This document shows, piece after piece, positions 17,588-25,518 of a stretch of DNA of 64,000 nucleotides (position 1 is the first letter of the stretch; every line of letters begins with the position of its first letter). The translations under genes and the position numbers were made by a program. The notes under the pieces were generated by a model. It ran no database searches. It worked only from the letters and a program-made list of their open reading frames with translations, and was not told the DNA's origin. The stretch comes from TMP-86 sp964247385 (GTDB taxonomy: Bacteria > Pseudomonadota > Gammaproteobacteria > Steroidobacterales > Steroidobacteraceae): positions 1 to 64,000 of the forward strand of contig CAXTUB010000014.1 in NCBI GenBank assembly GCA_964247385.1. The letters run 5' to 3'.

Positions 17588-18358
17588 ATGGGTCAAAAAG
17601 TCAATCCGGTGGGCATTCGCTTGGGTATCACTCGGGAGTGGTCCTCCAAGTGGTACGCGAACTCCAAAACTTTCGCGCAGAACATCCAGGCGGATGAGGT
17701 GGTGCGCTCGCTCCTGAAGAAGAAGCTGGCCGACGCCTCGGTCAGCCGCATTCATATCGAGCGGGCCGCGCGCCGCGCAAACATCACCATCCATACGGCG
17801 CGCCCCGGCATTGTCATCGGCAAGAAGGGCGAGGACATCGAGAAGCTCCGCCAGCAAGTGGCGAAGACGCTGGGCATGACCATGCAGGACGTGCGCATCA
17901 ATATCGCCGAGATCCGCAAGCCCGAGCTCGACGCGCAGTTGGTGGCCGAAGGCATCGCGCAGCAATTGGAAAAGCGGGTGATGTTCCGCCGCGCCATGAA
18001 GCGCGCCATCACCAATACCATCCGTTCCGGAGCGCTGGGTATCAAAGTGCGTATCTCGGGCCGCTTGAATGGCTCCGAGATTGCCCGCACCGAAACCAAT
18101 CGCGAGGGCCGCGTGCCTTTGCATACTTTCCGCGCGGACATCGACTACGGCCTCGCCGAGGCGCGCACGACCTACGGTGTCATTGGCATCAAGGTGTGGA
18201 TCTTCAAAGGCGAGATCTTCGATGAGCCCGAGGTCGAGGCGATCGAGCCGGCTGAGAGCGAGTCGAGCAAGCCCGCCGAGGGCGCGAGCGCCGCGGCGCC
18301 GCCCGCAGCGGCCAATGCATCGGCTTCTGCTGCCTCGGCGGCGGCAGGCGCGGAATAA
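17588..18358 (+). CDS. rpsC: 30S ribosomal protein S3 with Ala-rich tail
   Basis: S3, 256 residues against about 233 in E. coli. It has the N-terminal GQKVNPVGIRLGITREWSSK, the KH-domain GxxG loop in ARPGIVIGKKGEDIEKL, and the mRNA-entry helicase region near TETNREGRVPLHTFRADID. The C-terminus adds a tail of alternating Ala, Ser and Glu (from about EVEAIEPAESE to the end) with no known role. Located 25 bp after rplV and 6 bp before rplP. Confidence 0.97.
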   Translation: MGQKVNPVGIRLGITREWSSKWYANSKTFAQNIQADEVVRSLLKKKLADASVSRIHIERAARRANITIHTARPGIVIGKKGEDIEKLRQQVAKTLGMTMQDVRINIAEIRKPELDAQLVAEGIAQQLEKRVMFRRAMKRAITNTIRSGALGIKVRISGRLNGSEIARTETNREGRVPLHTFRADIDYGLAEARTTYGVIGIKVWIFKGEIFDEPEVEAIEPAESESSKPAEGASAAAPPAAANASASAASAAAGAE

Positions 18359-18364
18359 TTTCTC

Positions 18365-18781
18365 ATGATGCAACCCAAGCGGACCAAGTTCCGCAAGCAG
18401 TTCAAAGGAAGGCTCGGCGGCAACGCACTGCGCGGGAACTCCGTGGCGTTCGGAGATTTTGGCCTCAAGGCGACGGATCGTGCCCGCATGACAGCGCGCG
18501 AGATCGAAGCGGCGCGGCGCGCAATCTCGCGCTATGTGAAGCGCGGCGGACGCATTTGGATTCGCGTCTTTCCCGACGTGCCGATCACCCAGAAACCTCT
18601 GGAGGTTCGCATGGGAAGCGGTAAGGGCAATGTCGAGTACTGGGTGGCCAAAGTGCTGCCCGGCAAGGTGCTGTTCGAGATGGAAGGAATCAGCGAAAGC
18701 ATCGCTCGCGAGGCGTTTAGATTGGCGGCGGCCAAGCTGTCCGTGTCTACCGCATTCGTCAAGCGGCAGGTGCGCGGATGA
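18365..18781 (+). CDS. rplP: 50S ribosomal protein L16
   Basis: L16, 138 residues, near the A-site tRNA acceptor arm. It starts MMQPKRTKFRKQFKGR; either of the two consecutive ATGs (18365 or 18368) could be used. Conserved blocks are GRIWIRVFPDVPITQKPLEV and MGSGKGNVEYWVAKVLPGKV. The stop overlaps the rpmC start by 4 nt (ATGA), so L16 and L29 translation are probably coupled. Confidence 0.97.
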   Translation: MMQPKRTKFRKQFKGRLGGNALRGNSVAFGDFGLKATDRARMTAREIEAARRAISRYVKRGGRIWIRVFPDVPITQKPLEVRMGSGKGNVEYWVAKVLPGKVLFEMEGISESIAREAFRLAAAKLSVSTAFVKRQVRG

Positions 18782-18981
18782 AGAGCAAGCAAGCGCCACC
18801 AAAAACGCGCGCGGGGCTGAACGAGGAGCTGTTCAAACTGCGCCGCGAACAGTTCAACCTGCGCATGGCGCGCGCCACGGGCCAGGCAGCGAAGCCGGAT
18901 CAATTTGCGAAGGTGCGCAAGAACATCGCGCGCGTCAAAACGGCGCTGGTCGCGGCGCAACGGGCTGGAGGTAAAGGGTGA
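18778..18981 (+). CDS. rpmC: 50S ribosomal protein L29
   Basis: L29, 67 residues, a two-helix protein beside L23 at the tunnel exit. The core reads LNEELFKLRREQFNLRMARA, then the helix FAKVRKNIARVKTALVAAQR, typical of the family. The start overlaps the rplP stop as ATGA, and its TGA shares a base with the rpsQ ATG. Confidence 0.95.
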   Translation: MKSKQAPPKTRAGLNEELFKLRREQFNLRMARATGQAAKPDQFAKVRKNIARVKTALVAAQRAGGKG

Positions 18982-19325
18982 TGGCCGCACATCAAGACGC
19001 AGCGCAAGAGTCAGCGCAATCAACCGCGCTGCCGGACGCCGCAACTCAGGGCGAAGCCGCAGACGCCGCGCAGAGCGCTGGCAAGAGGGTGCTCACCGGC
19101 AGGGTATTGAGTGCCAAAATGGACAAGACCATTGCGGTGTCCATCGAGCGCATGGTCAAGCATGAAATCTACGGCAAGTACATTCGCCGCACGACCAAGT
19201 TGTTGGCGCACGATGCGAACAACGAAAGCAAGGAAGGCGACCTCGTGTCCATCGAGCCGTGCCGTCCCATGTCGCGCCGCAAGTCCTGGACATTGGTGCG
19301 CATTGTCGAGCGCGCCCAAGGTTGA
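18981..19325 (+). CDS. rpsQ: 30S ribosomal protein S17 with N-terminal extension
   Basis: S17, 114 residues from ATG 18981 (a GTG at 18978 would add one residue). E. coli S17 has 84. The OB-fold core starts at about residue 35 with RVLTGRVLSAKMDKTIAVSI and includes HDANNESKEGDLVSIEPCRP. The first 30 or so residues are Ala/Gln/Asp-rich (AAHQDAAQESAQSTALPDAA) and have no counterpart in E. coli. No better internal start with a binding site was found, so the extension is probably translated. Primary 16S rRNA binder. Confidence 0.94.
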   Translation: MAAHQDAAQESAQSTALPDAATQGEAADAAQSAGKRVLTGRVLSAKMDKTIAVSIERMVKHEIYGKYIRRTTKLLAHDANNESKEGDLVSIEPCRPMSRRKSWTLVRIVERAQG

Positions 19326-19334
19326 GCCGAAACC

Positions 19335-19703
19335 ATGATTCAGCTGCGAAGTTTATTGAATGTCGCCGACAACAGCGGCGCGAAAAGTCTGATGTGCATC
19401 AAGGTGCTGGGCGGCTCCAAACGCCGTTATGCAGCCGTGGGTGACGTCATCAAGGTGAGTGTGAAAGACGCCATTCCGCGCGGCAAAGTGAAAAAGGGCG
19501 AGGTGTATGACGCCGTCGTGGTGCGCACCCGTCATGGGGTGCGGCGCGCAGATGGCTCTCTCATCCGTTTCGATTCCAATGCCGCGGTACTGCTCACCAA
19601 CAAGCTCGAGCCGATTGGTACACGCATCTTCGGGCCCGTCACGCGTGAGCTGCGCAACGTCCAGTTCATGAAGATCATCTCGCTCGCCCCTGAAGTGCTG
19701 TGA
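19335..19703 (+). CDS. rplN: 50S ribosomal protein L14
   Basis: L14, 122 residues, at the subunit interface and the docking site for RsfS, whose gene is at 56465. It starts MIQLRSLLNVADNSGAKSLM and includes GDVIKVSVKDAIPRGKVKKG and RFDSNAAVLLTNKLEPIGTR. Separated from rpsQ by 9 bp and from rplX by 10 bp in the standard spc order. Confidence 0.98.
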   Translation: MIQLRSLLNVADNSGAKSLMCIKVLGGSKRRYAAVGDVIKVSVKDAIPRGKVKKGEVYDAVVVRTRHGVRRADGSLIRFDSNAAVLLTNKLEPIGTRIFGPVTRELRNVQFMKIISLAPEVL

Positions 19704-19713
19704 AGGAACGGCG

Positions 19714-20031
19714 GTGAAAAAAATTCGCAAAGGCGATCAGGTCATTGTCATCGCGGGGCGCAACAAGGGGCGTCGCGGCGCGGTTTCGCAGGTTCTTGCC
19801 GACGACCGCATTCGCGTCGAGGGCATCAATCTGATGAAGAAGCATACGCGCCCGAATCCGCAAGCCGGCGTGCAGGGCGGCATCATCGAAAGCGAAGCGC
19901 CGCTGCATATTTCCAACGTGCTTCTTTACAACCCCGCGACGCAGAAAGGCGATCGCGTGGGCTTCAAGTTGCTGCAAAACGGCAAGAAGGTCCGCATCTT
20001 CAGGTCCAACAAAGAACAGGTGGACGTTTAG
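19714..20031 (+). CDS. rplX: 50S ribosomal protein L24
   Basis: L24, 105 residues, an assembly initiator with a KOW domain. It uses a GTG start at 19714, preceded by AAGGAA. KKIRKGDQVIVIAGRNKGRR is the KOW motif; HTRPNPQAGVQGGIIESEAP is also typical. No alternative ATG fits the family N-terminus, so the GTG is well supported. Confidence 0.96.
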   Translation: MKKIRKGDQVIVIAGRNKGRRGAVSQVLADDRIRVEGINLMKKHTRPNPQAGVQGGIIESEAPLHISNVLLYNPATQKGDRVGFKLLQNGKKVRIFRSNKEQVDV

Positions 20032-20040
20032 GGGTCTGGC

Positions 20041-20580
20041 ATGGCAAGACTACAGCAGCATTTTCGCGAAAAAATCATGCCCGACCTGGCGAAGTCGCTC
20101 GGCTTCTCCAACACCATGCAAGTGCCTCGCATCACCAAGATCACCATCAATATGGGGGTTGGCGAGGCGGTTGCGGACAAGAAGGTGATCGATGCGGCCG
20201 TCGCAGATCTGACGAAGATCAGCGGCCAGAAACCGAAAGTCACCAAGGCCAAGAAATCCGTGGCGACCTTCAAGGTGCGCGATGGCCAAGCCATCGGATG
20301 CATGGTCACGCTGCGCGGTGCGCGCATGTATGAGTTCCTCGATCGACTGGTGAGCATCGCGGTGCCGCGGATTCGAGATTTTCGCGGTCTTTCCGCGCGT
20401 TCATTCGACGGCCGCGGTAACTACAGCATGGGCGTCAAAGAGCAAATCATTTTTCCGGAAATTCAATACGACCAGATCGATCAGATTCGCGGCATGGATA
20501 TCACCATTTCCACGACGGCGCGCGATGATGCCAGCGGGCGTGCTCTGCTCGAGGCGTTCAATTTCCCGTTCCGCAAGTAA
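20041..20580 (+). CDS. rplE: 50S ribosomal protein L5
   Basis: L5, 179 residues, binds 5S rRNA and contacts P-site tRNA. Conserved segments are QVPRITKITINMGVGEAVAD, VTLRGARMYEFLDRLVSIAV, FRGLSARSFDGRGNYSMGVK and EQIIFPEIQYDQIDQIRGMD. Length is as in E. coli. Starts 9 bp after rplX. Confidence 0.98.
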   Translation: MARLQQHFREKIMPDLAKSLGFSNTMQVPRITKITINMGVGEAVADKKVIDAAVADLTKISGQKPKVTKAKKSVATFKVRDGQAIGCMVTLRGARMYEFLDRLVSIAVPRIRDFRGLSARSFDGRGNYSMGVKEQIIFPEIQYDQIDQIRGMDITISTTARDDASGRALLEAFNFPFRK

Positions 20581-20618
20581 GACTCAACGGTTCAGGCTCA
20601 CTAGGTAAGGCTCACGGT

Positions 20619-20924
20619 ATGGCAAAGACGAACATGATCATGCGCGAGAAAAAGCGCGTGAAAATCGCGAAGAAGTACGCGGCCAAGCGCACTGAGCTCA
20701 AGGAAGCCGTGCGCGATCCGAAGAACAGCGCCGAAGTGCGCGCCGATGCGCAGGCCAAGCTTCAAGCCCTGCCGCGGGACGCGAGCCCCACGCGTCAGCG
20801 CCGCCGCTGTGCCGTGACGGGCCGCCCGCGCGGCGTGTATCGTAAGTTTGGCCTCGCGCGCGCCAAGCTGCGCGAGCATGCGCACCGTGGTGAGATTCCG
20901 GGCTTGTCGAAGGCGAGCTGGTGA
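20619..20924 (+). CDS. rpsN: 30S ribosomal protein S14 (zinc-free type)
   Basis: S14, 101 residues, the long form that lacks the zinc-binding CxxC pairs of the short type. It reads MAKTNMIMREKKRVKIAKKY, then SPTRQRRRCAVTGRPRGVYR and the C-terminal HRGEIPGLSKASW. Its presence suggests no dependence on zinc for this protein. Ends 10 bp before rpsH. Confidence 0.97.
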   Translation: MAKTNMIMREKKRVKIAKKYAAKRTELKEAVRDPKNSAEVRADAQAKLQALPRDASPTRQRRRCAVTGRPRGVYRKFGLARAKLREHAHRGEIPGLSKASW

Positions 20925-20934
20925 GGTTTCACGC

Positions 20935-21330
20935 ATGAGCATGACCGACCCGATCGCCGATCTGTTGACCCGTATCCGCAACGCGCAAGCCTCGGGCAAG
21001 CCGGACGTCACCATGGGCGCATCCAGGCTGAAGCTCGCCATCTTGGGCGTGCTCAAGGAAGAAGGCTATATCGCGTCATTCGATGTATCGAATGATGGCG
21101 GCAAGTCGGTGGTGTCGGTCGAGCTCAAATATTTCGAGGGCCGCCCGGTCATCGATCGCATCGAGCGGGTGAGCCGGCCCGGGCTGCGCATCTATCGCGG
21201 CAAGGATGCATTGCCCAAGGTCCTGGGAGGCCTGGGAGTGGCCGTCGTGTCCACGCCGCGCGGCGTCATGACGGATGCCAAGGCGCGAGCTGCCGGCACC
21301 GGCGGCGAAGTGCTCTTCGTCGTTCAATAG
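20935..21330 (+). CDS. rpsH: 30S ribosomal protein S8
   Basis: S8, 131 residues from ATG 20935 (MSMTDPIADLLTRIRNAQAS). A longer frame from 20848 is rejected because it overlaps rpsN and lacks family similarity. The C-terminus STPRGVMTDAKARAAGTGGE, followed by VLFVVQ, is close to the canonical end. S8 is a primary 16S binder and, in E. coli, the translational repressor of the spc operon. Confidence 0.97.
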   Translation: MSMTDPIADLLTRIRNAQASGKPDVTMGASRLKLAILGVLKEEGYIASFDVSNDGGKSVVSVELKYFEGRPVIDRIERVSRPGLRIYRGKDALPKVLGGLGVAVVSTPRGVMTDAKARAAGTGGEVLFVVQ

Positions 21331-21347
21331 TTGCGCTGAGAGGGTTT

Positions 21348-21878
21348 ATGTCTCGAGTTGCAAAAAAGCCGGTGGAGCTGCCGCAGGGTGTGAGCGCCGC
21401 CATCGCGGCGGATTCGATCACAGTCAAGGGCGCCAAGGGCTCGCTGTCGCGGGCGCTCGAGCACGGCATCAAAGTCGTGCAGAAGGAAAAGGAGTTGCAG
21501 GTGGAGCGTGGCGCGGGAGAGAACGCGGACGCGCTCGCGGGCTCGATGCGTGCGCATCTCGCCAACATGGTCGAAGGCGTGAGCAAGGGCTACGAGAAAA
21601 AGCTGGAGCTCGTGGGTGTTGGCTACCGCGCCGCAGTGCAGGCAAAAACTCTGAACCTCACGCTCGGTTTTTCGCACGCCGTGCTGTTTCCTATTCCGGA
21701 TGGCATCACCATCGAAACGCCAAGCCAGACCGAGATCGTGGTCAAGGGCATCGACCGGCAGCGCGTAGGCCAGATCGCCTCCGAGATCCGTAGTTTCCGG
21801 CCGCCCGAGCCGTACAAAGGCAAGGGAGTCAAATATTCGGACGAGAAGATCTCGTTGAAAGAGGCCAAAAAGAAGTAG
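21348..21878 (+). CDS. rplF: 50S ribosomal protein L6
   Basis: L6, 176 residues, with two related domains near the GTPase centre. Recognisable segments are MSRVAKKPVELPQGVSAAIA, ITVKGAKGSLSRAL, KKLELVGVGYRAAVQAKTLN and the C-terminal RPPEPYKGKGVKYSDEKI. It lies 17 bp after rpsH and 2 bp before rplR. Confidence 0.97.
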   Translation: MSRVAKKPVELPQGVSAAIAADSITVKGAKGSLSRALEHGIKVVQKEKELQVERGAGENADALAGSMRAHLANMVEGVSKGYEKKLELVGVGYRAAVQAKTLNLTLGFSHAVLFPIPDGITIETPSQTEIVVKGIDRQRVGQIASEIRSFRPPEPYKGKGVKYSDEKISLKEAKKK

Positions 21879-21880
21879 CC

Positions 21881-22240
21881 ATGAAGCTGCACAAGAACGA
21901 TATACGGCAACGCCGGGCGCGCCGCGGCCGCAAGAAAATTCACGAGCTGGGCGAAGTGCGCCTGTCCGTGCATCGCACCGCGCAGCACATCTATGCGCAA
22001 GTCCTCGCGGCCGGCGGTGGCGAGGTGTTGGCCGCGGCCTCGACGCTGCAGAAGAGCGTGCGCGGCGAATTGAAGAACACAGGCAATATCGAGGCGGCGA
22101 AAGCCGTCGGACGCGCCATCGCCGAGCGCGCCAAAGCCAAAGGCATTGGCAAGGTGGCATTCGACCGCTCGGGATATTTGTATCACGGACGCGTGAAAGC
22201 GTTGGCGGACAGCGCGCGCGAAGCCGGACTCGAGTTTTAA
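21881..22240 (+). CDS. rplR: 50S ribosomal protein L18
   Basis: L18, 119 residues, carries 5S rRNA into the large subunit together with L5. RLSVHRTAQHIYAQVLAAGG, AKAVGRAIAERAKAKGIGKV and FDRSGYLYHGRVKALADSAR are family hallmarks. Coupled to rplF by a 2-bp gap. Confidence 0.97.
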   Translation: MKLHKNDIRQRRARRGRKKIHELGEVRLSVHRTAQHIYAQVLAAGGGEVLAAASTLQKSVRGELKNTGNIEAAKAVGRAIAERAKAKGIGKVAFDRSGYLYHGRVKALADSAREAGLEF

Positions 22241-22258
22241 CAGGAGCATTCACGGCCT

Positions 22259-22765
22259 ATGGCGAGAGTTGAAAAGCCGGTGTCCGGCGATGACCTTCTG
22301 GAAAAATTGGTGGCCGTCAATCGGGTCGCCAAGGTCGTCAAGGGCGGCAAGCAGTTTGGTTTCACCGCGCTCACCGTGGTGGGCGATGGCGCAGGGCGAG
22401 TCGGGTTCGGCTATGGCAAGGCGCGCGAAGTGCCGGTGGCCATCTCGAAAGCCATGCAACAGGCGCGCAAGAGTTTGGTCAATGTGTCCTTGAAGAACGA
22501 TACCCTGTACTACGCGGTCAAAGGCCGGCATGGAACCACGCGCGTCTATATGCAGCCGGCGGCGGACGGCACCGGCGTCATCGCGGGCGGGGGCATGCGC
22601 GCGGTATTCGAGTGTGTCGGCGTACGCAATGTGCTTGCGAAGAGTTATGGCTCGCGCAATCCCATCAATGTGGTGCGCGCCACCATGGATGCGCTCGGTA
22701 AGCTCCGCTCGCCTCAGGAATTTGCGGCGAAGCGCGGCAAGAGCGTCGAAGAGCTGAGCGCTTAA
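22259..22765 (+). CDS. rpsE: 30S ribosomal protein S5
   Basis: S5, 168 residues, with the N-terminal dsRBD-like domain (LVAVNRVAKVVKGGKQFGFT) and the C-terminal domain (GTGVIAGGGMRAVFECVGVR). It acts in decoding fidelity and mRNA unwinding; mutations in the first loop give spectinomycin resistance in other bacteria. The sequence in that loop looks wild type. Starts 18 bp after rplR. Confidence 0.97.
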   Translation: MARVEKPVSGDDLLEKLVAVNRVAKVVKGGKQFGFTALTVVGDGAGRVGFGYGKAREVPVAISKAMQQARKSLVNVSLKNDTLYYAVKGRHGTTRVYMQPAADGTGVIAGGGMRAVFECVGVRNVLAKSYGSRNPINVVRATMDALGKLRSPQEFAAKRGKSVEELSA

Positions 22766-22795
22766 CGCGCGCATCAAGAGTCAAGAGGAACGGGC

Positions 22796-22996
22796 ATGGC
22801 TGATTCCAAGTTACGCGTGACGCAAGTGCGCAGCACTGCGGGCCAGTTGCGGCACATCCGGAATTCGGTGCGTGGCTTGGGCCTGCGCCGCATTCGTCAC
22901 TCGGTCGTGATCATCGACACCCCTGCCAATCGCGGCATGGTGGCGGCAGCGAATCATTTGTTGAGAGTCGAGCACGTCTCGACGGAGAAACGGTAG
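22796..22996 (+). CDS. rpmD: 50S ribosomal protein L30
   Basis: L30, 66 residues, slightly longer than the 59 of E. coli through a few extra residues at the C-terminus. The core LRVTQVRSTAGQLRHIRNSV and GLGLRRIRHSVVIIDTPANR is clear. Its TAG stop shares its last base with the rplO GTG start, a coupled junction. Confidence 0.95.
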   Translation: MADSKLRVTQVRSTAGQLRHIRNSVRGLGLRRIRHSVVIIDTPANRGMVAAANHLLRVEHVSTEKR

Positions 22997-23436
22997 TGCG
23001 CTTGAACGATCTCAAGCCGGCGAAGGGCGCGAAGCGCGAGCATCTGCGTGTCGGGCGAGGCGCATCGGCAGGTCAGGGGAAAACCTGCGGCCGCGGCGTC
23101 AAGGGGCAGCGCGCGCGCAAGGGCGGTTATCACAAGGTGGGTTTCGAAGGCGGTCAGATGCCTTTGCAGCGACGGTTGCCCAAGGTGGGCTTCCGCTCTG
23201 CGGTCAAACGCGCTCGTGCTGAAATCAATTTGTCACAGCTGGCGAAGCTTGACACGGCTGAGATCACGTTGGAGGCATTGAAGAAAGCCAGCGTGGTGCA
23301 TGCAGGGGCTGAGCGCGTGAAGATCATTCTGTCCGGCAAACTCTCGAAGCCGATCGCCATCAAAGGCGCGGATCTCGTCGCAACGGCTGGCGCAAAGCGC
23401 GCCATCGAGGCGGCCGGCGGGCGCTTCGAGGCCTAG
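22996..23436 (+). CDS. rplO: 50S ribosomal protein L15
   Basis: L15, 146 residues, GTG start overlapping the rpmD stop. It shows the N-terminal LNDLKPAKGAKREHLRVGRG, the Gly-rich TCGRGVKGQRARKGGYHKVG and the C-terminal IKGADLVATAGAKRAIEAAG. A late-assembly protein that spans domains of 23S rRNA. Followed by secY after 49 bp, as usual. Confidence 0.97.
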   Translation: MRLNDLKPAKGAKREHLRVGRGASAGQGKTCGRGVKGQRARKGGYHKVGFEGGQMPLQRRLPKVGFRSAVKRARAEINLSQLAKLDTAEITLEALKKASVVHAGAERVKIILSGKLSKPIAIKGADLVATAGAKRAIEAAGGRFEA

Positions 23437-23485
23437 CCTCGGGCGGACGCGAATTCTTGTCGGCTCACGGGTAGGTACGCATCTC

Positions 23486-24841
23486 ATGGCAACCGTAGCA
23501 AGCCCCAGCGCAACCTCCGCGCTTGGCGATATGACTCGCTTCGCCGAGATGCGCAAGCGGCTGTGGTTCTTGCTTGGCGCTTTGGTCGTGTATCGGGTGG
23601 GCACGTTCATCCCCGTGCCCGGCATTGACGCCGCGCGCTTCGCTACCTTCTTCTCGACGCAGCAGGGAACGCTTCTCGGCATTTTCAACATGTTTTCGGG
23701 TGGGGCGCTGCAGCGCTTCAGTATTTTGGCCTTGAATGTCATGCCCTACATCACCGCTTCGATCATCGTGCAGATGATGTCGATGGCCGTGCCGTCGTGG
23801 GCCCAAATTCGCAAGGAAGGTGAATCGGGCCGGCGCAAGCTCATGCAATACACGCGCTATGGCACGGTGGCGCTGGCCGCGTTTCAAGGGTTTGGCGCCG
23901 CGCTTGCGATTCAACACTCGGGCGGCAACCTGGTGCCGAATCCCGGACCCCAGTTTTTGCTGGTTGCGACGCTTTCCATCACCACGGGCACGTTGTTTTT
24001 GATGTGGCTGGGCGAGCAGATCACCGAGCGCGGCATTGGCAACGGGATCACGATGATCATCGTGGCCGGGATCGTCGCTGGGCTGCCGCGCGCCATCGGC
24101 AATACGCTGGAGATGGTGCGCTCGGGCGAGATGAACCCGCTCATCGTTCTGTTGATCGTGGTCGTGGTCGTCTTGGTGACGTTGTTCTGCGTCTTCGTCG
24201 AGCGTGCCCTGCGCAAGATTCAAGTGAATTACGCCAAGCGCCAAGTGGGCCGCCGCATGATGCAAGGGCAGTCCACGCATCTGCCTTTCAAGCTCAACAT
24301 GGCGGGCGTCATTCCGCCCATTTTTGCCTCGAGCTTGTTGGTGTTTCCCGCCACCATCGCGCAATTCTTCGGCAACACGCCCAATCCCAACGCGTGGCAG
24401 CGCGGCTTGCAGCAAGTGGCGGCGACATTGAACTACGGGCAACCCTTGCACGTACTGCTGTATGCCGTACTCATCGTCGGCTTCGCATTTTTCTATGTGG
24501 CGCTGGTGTATGACGCACGTGATACGGCGGAAAATCTGAAGAAGGCGGGTGCGTTCATCCCCGGCATCCGGCCTGGATTACAAACCGGTGAATATCTCGA
24601 CAAGGTGCTGTCGCGTCTGACGCTGTGGGGCGGCTTGTACATCATGTCCGTTTGCCTGCTTCCCGAGATCATTCGCATGGTGAATCCGAGTATTCCTTTT
24701 CAGTTTGGCGGCACATCGCTCCTCATCATCGTGGTAGGCGTCATGGATTTCATTGCGCAGTTGCATTCCCACTCGATGTCGCATCAATACGAGGGGCTCA
24801 TGAAAAAGGCCAGCCTGCGCGGCATCGGGACCAGGAAGTAG
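23486..24841 (+). CDS. secY: Protein translocase subunit SecY
   Basis: SecY, 451 residues with about ten membrane segments, the pore of the SecYEG channel for export and membrane insertion. Landmarks include RIGTFIPVPGID-like VGTFIPVPGIDAARFATFFS, the segment FSGGALQRFSILALNVMPYI, the cytoplasmic loop GESGRRKLMQYTRYGTVALA and the late loop KKAGAFIPGIRPGLQTGEYL. Normal length and position at the end of the spc operon. Expected partners SecE and SecG are not in the window. Confidence 0.98.
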   Translation: MATVASPSATSALGDMTRFAEMRKRLWFLLGALVVYRVGTFIPVPGIDAARFATFFSTQQGTLLGIFNMFSGGALQRFSILALNVMPYITASIIVQMMSMAVPSWAQIRKEGESGRRKLMQYTRYGTVALAAFQGFGAALAIQHSGGNLVPNPGPQFLLVATLSITTGTLFLMWLGEQITERGIGNGITMIIVAGIVAGLPRAIGNTLEMVRSGEMNPLIVLLIVVVVVLVTLFCVFVERALRKIQVNYAKRQVGRRMMQGQSTHLPFKLNMAGVIPPIFASSLLVFPATIAQFFGNTPNPNAWQRGLQQVAATLNYGQPLHVLLYAVLIVGFAFFYVALVYDARDTAENLKKAGAFIPGIRPGLQTGEYLDKVLSRLTLWGGLYIMSVCLLPEIIRMVNPSIPFQFGGTSLLIIVVGVMDFIAQLHSHSMSHQYEGLMKKASLRGIGTRK

Positions 24842-24883
24842 CGCGCGGAAAAGTCGCGGCGCTACGGAATATCGGGAGCAAAC

Positions 24884-24997
24884 ATGAAGGTTCGACCATC
24901 GGTCAAGAAAATCTGTAAGAACTGCAAGGTGGTGCGCCGGCGTGGCGTGGTCTACGTCATTTGCACGGATCCGCGCCATAAGCAGCGTCAAGGTTGA
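24884..24997 (+). CDS. rpmJ: 50S ribosomal protein L36
   Basis: A 37-codon gene reading MKVRPSVKKICKNCKVVRRR, then GVVYVICTDPRHKQRQG. Cys11, Cys14, Cys27 and His32 form the zinc-ribbon of the ordinary L36 type. A GGGAG site lies 8 nt upstream. It sits between secY and rpsM, its usual place. The sequence is diagnostic despite the small size. Confidence 0.96.
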   Translation: MKVRPSVKKICKNCKVVRRRGVVYVICTDPRHKQRQG

Positions 24998-25030
24998 GCG
25001 CTGCGCGCGGCCTATTGAACCGCAGGTGGA

Positions 25031-25059
25031 TTGAACGGTAGCCGAGGTGCCGATATACT
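25031..25059 (+). promoter_or_regulatory. Sigma70-like promoter of the alpha operon
   Basis: TTGAAC (25031-25036), a 17-nt spacer and TATACT (25054-25059). Transcription would start near 25066, about 60 nt before rpsM. The spacing and -10 match are very good. It would let rpsM-rpsK-rpsD-rpoA-rplQ be expressed independently of read-through from spc. Confidence 0.75.
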
Positions 25060-25100
25060 GGCGTGCTTTTTTGACGCCGTTCGCGGCAGTATCGACTGCC
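25060..25100 (+). promoter_or_regulatory. Alpha-operon leader stems, possible S4 target
   Basis: GGCGT (25060-25064) can pair with ACGCC (25074-25078). GGCAGT (25085-25090) pairs perfectly with ACTGCC (25095-25100) around an ATCG loop. In E. coli S4 represses this operon through a pseudoknot at the same location. I cannot show a pseudoknot here; the stems are seen, the role is inferred. Confidence 0.4.
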
Positions 25101-25127
25101 CGCATCATTACTTAATTCGAGGGATTC

Positions 25128-25508
25128 ATGGCGCGTATCGCCGGCATCAACATACCGATGAACAAGCACGTTCTCATCGGCCTGACTCACATTTATGGCA
25201 TCGGCAAATCGCGGGCCGCCGCAATTTGCGGCGCATCGGGCGTCAAACCGCAGGTGAAAGTCAAAGATCTGACCGATGCGGAAGTGGCGTCGCTACGCTC
25301 GCAAGTGGCGAAGTTCGCGGTCGAGGGCGACCTGCGGCGCGAAGTGTCGATGAACATCAAGCGCTTGATGGATCTTGGTTGCTATCGCGGCATTCGGCAT
25401 CGCAAAGGGCTTCCTTTGCGCGGCCAACGCACCCGCACCAATGCCCGCACGCGAAAGGGCCCGCGCAAGCAGGCCGTCAAAATGAACGCGCCTCCGGGCA
25501 AGGTGTAA
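25128..25508 (+). CDS. rpsM: 30S ribosomal protein S13
   Basis: S13, 126 residues, the head protein that bridges to the 50S subunit and contacts P-site tRNA. It starts MARIAGINIPMNKHVLIGLT and contains GCYRGIRHRKGLPLRGQRTR and TNARTRKGPRK. First gene of the alpha operon, 69 nt after the promoter's -10 box. Confidence 0.98.
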   Translation: MARIAGINIPMNKHVLIGLTHIYGIGKSRAAAICGASGVKPQVKVKDLTDAEVASLRSQVAKFAVEGDLRREVSMNIKRLMDLGCYRGIRHRKGLPLRGQRTRTNARTRKGPRKQAVKMNAPPGKV

Positions 25509-25518
25509 CAGGTAACTC

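Noticed and set aside
17573..18802. Long open frame antisense to rpsC-rplP (about 409 codons)
   Set aside because: It mirrors highly conserved ribosomal genes; such frames are common in GC-rich DNA. The same holds for long antisense frames over rplC-rplD (14606-15658), secY (23465-24451), phoD (12709-13809) and the sulfatase (1898-3142).
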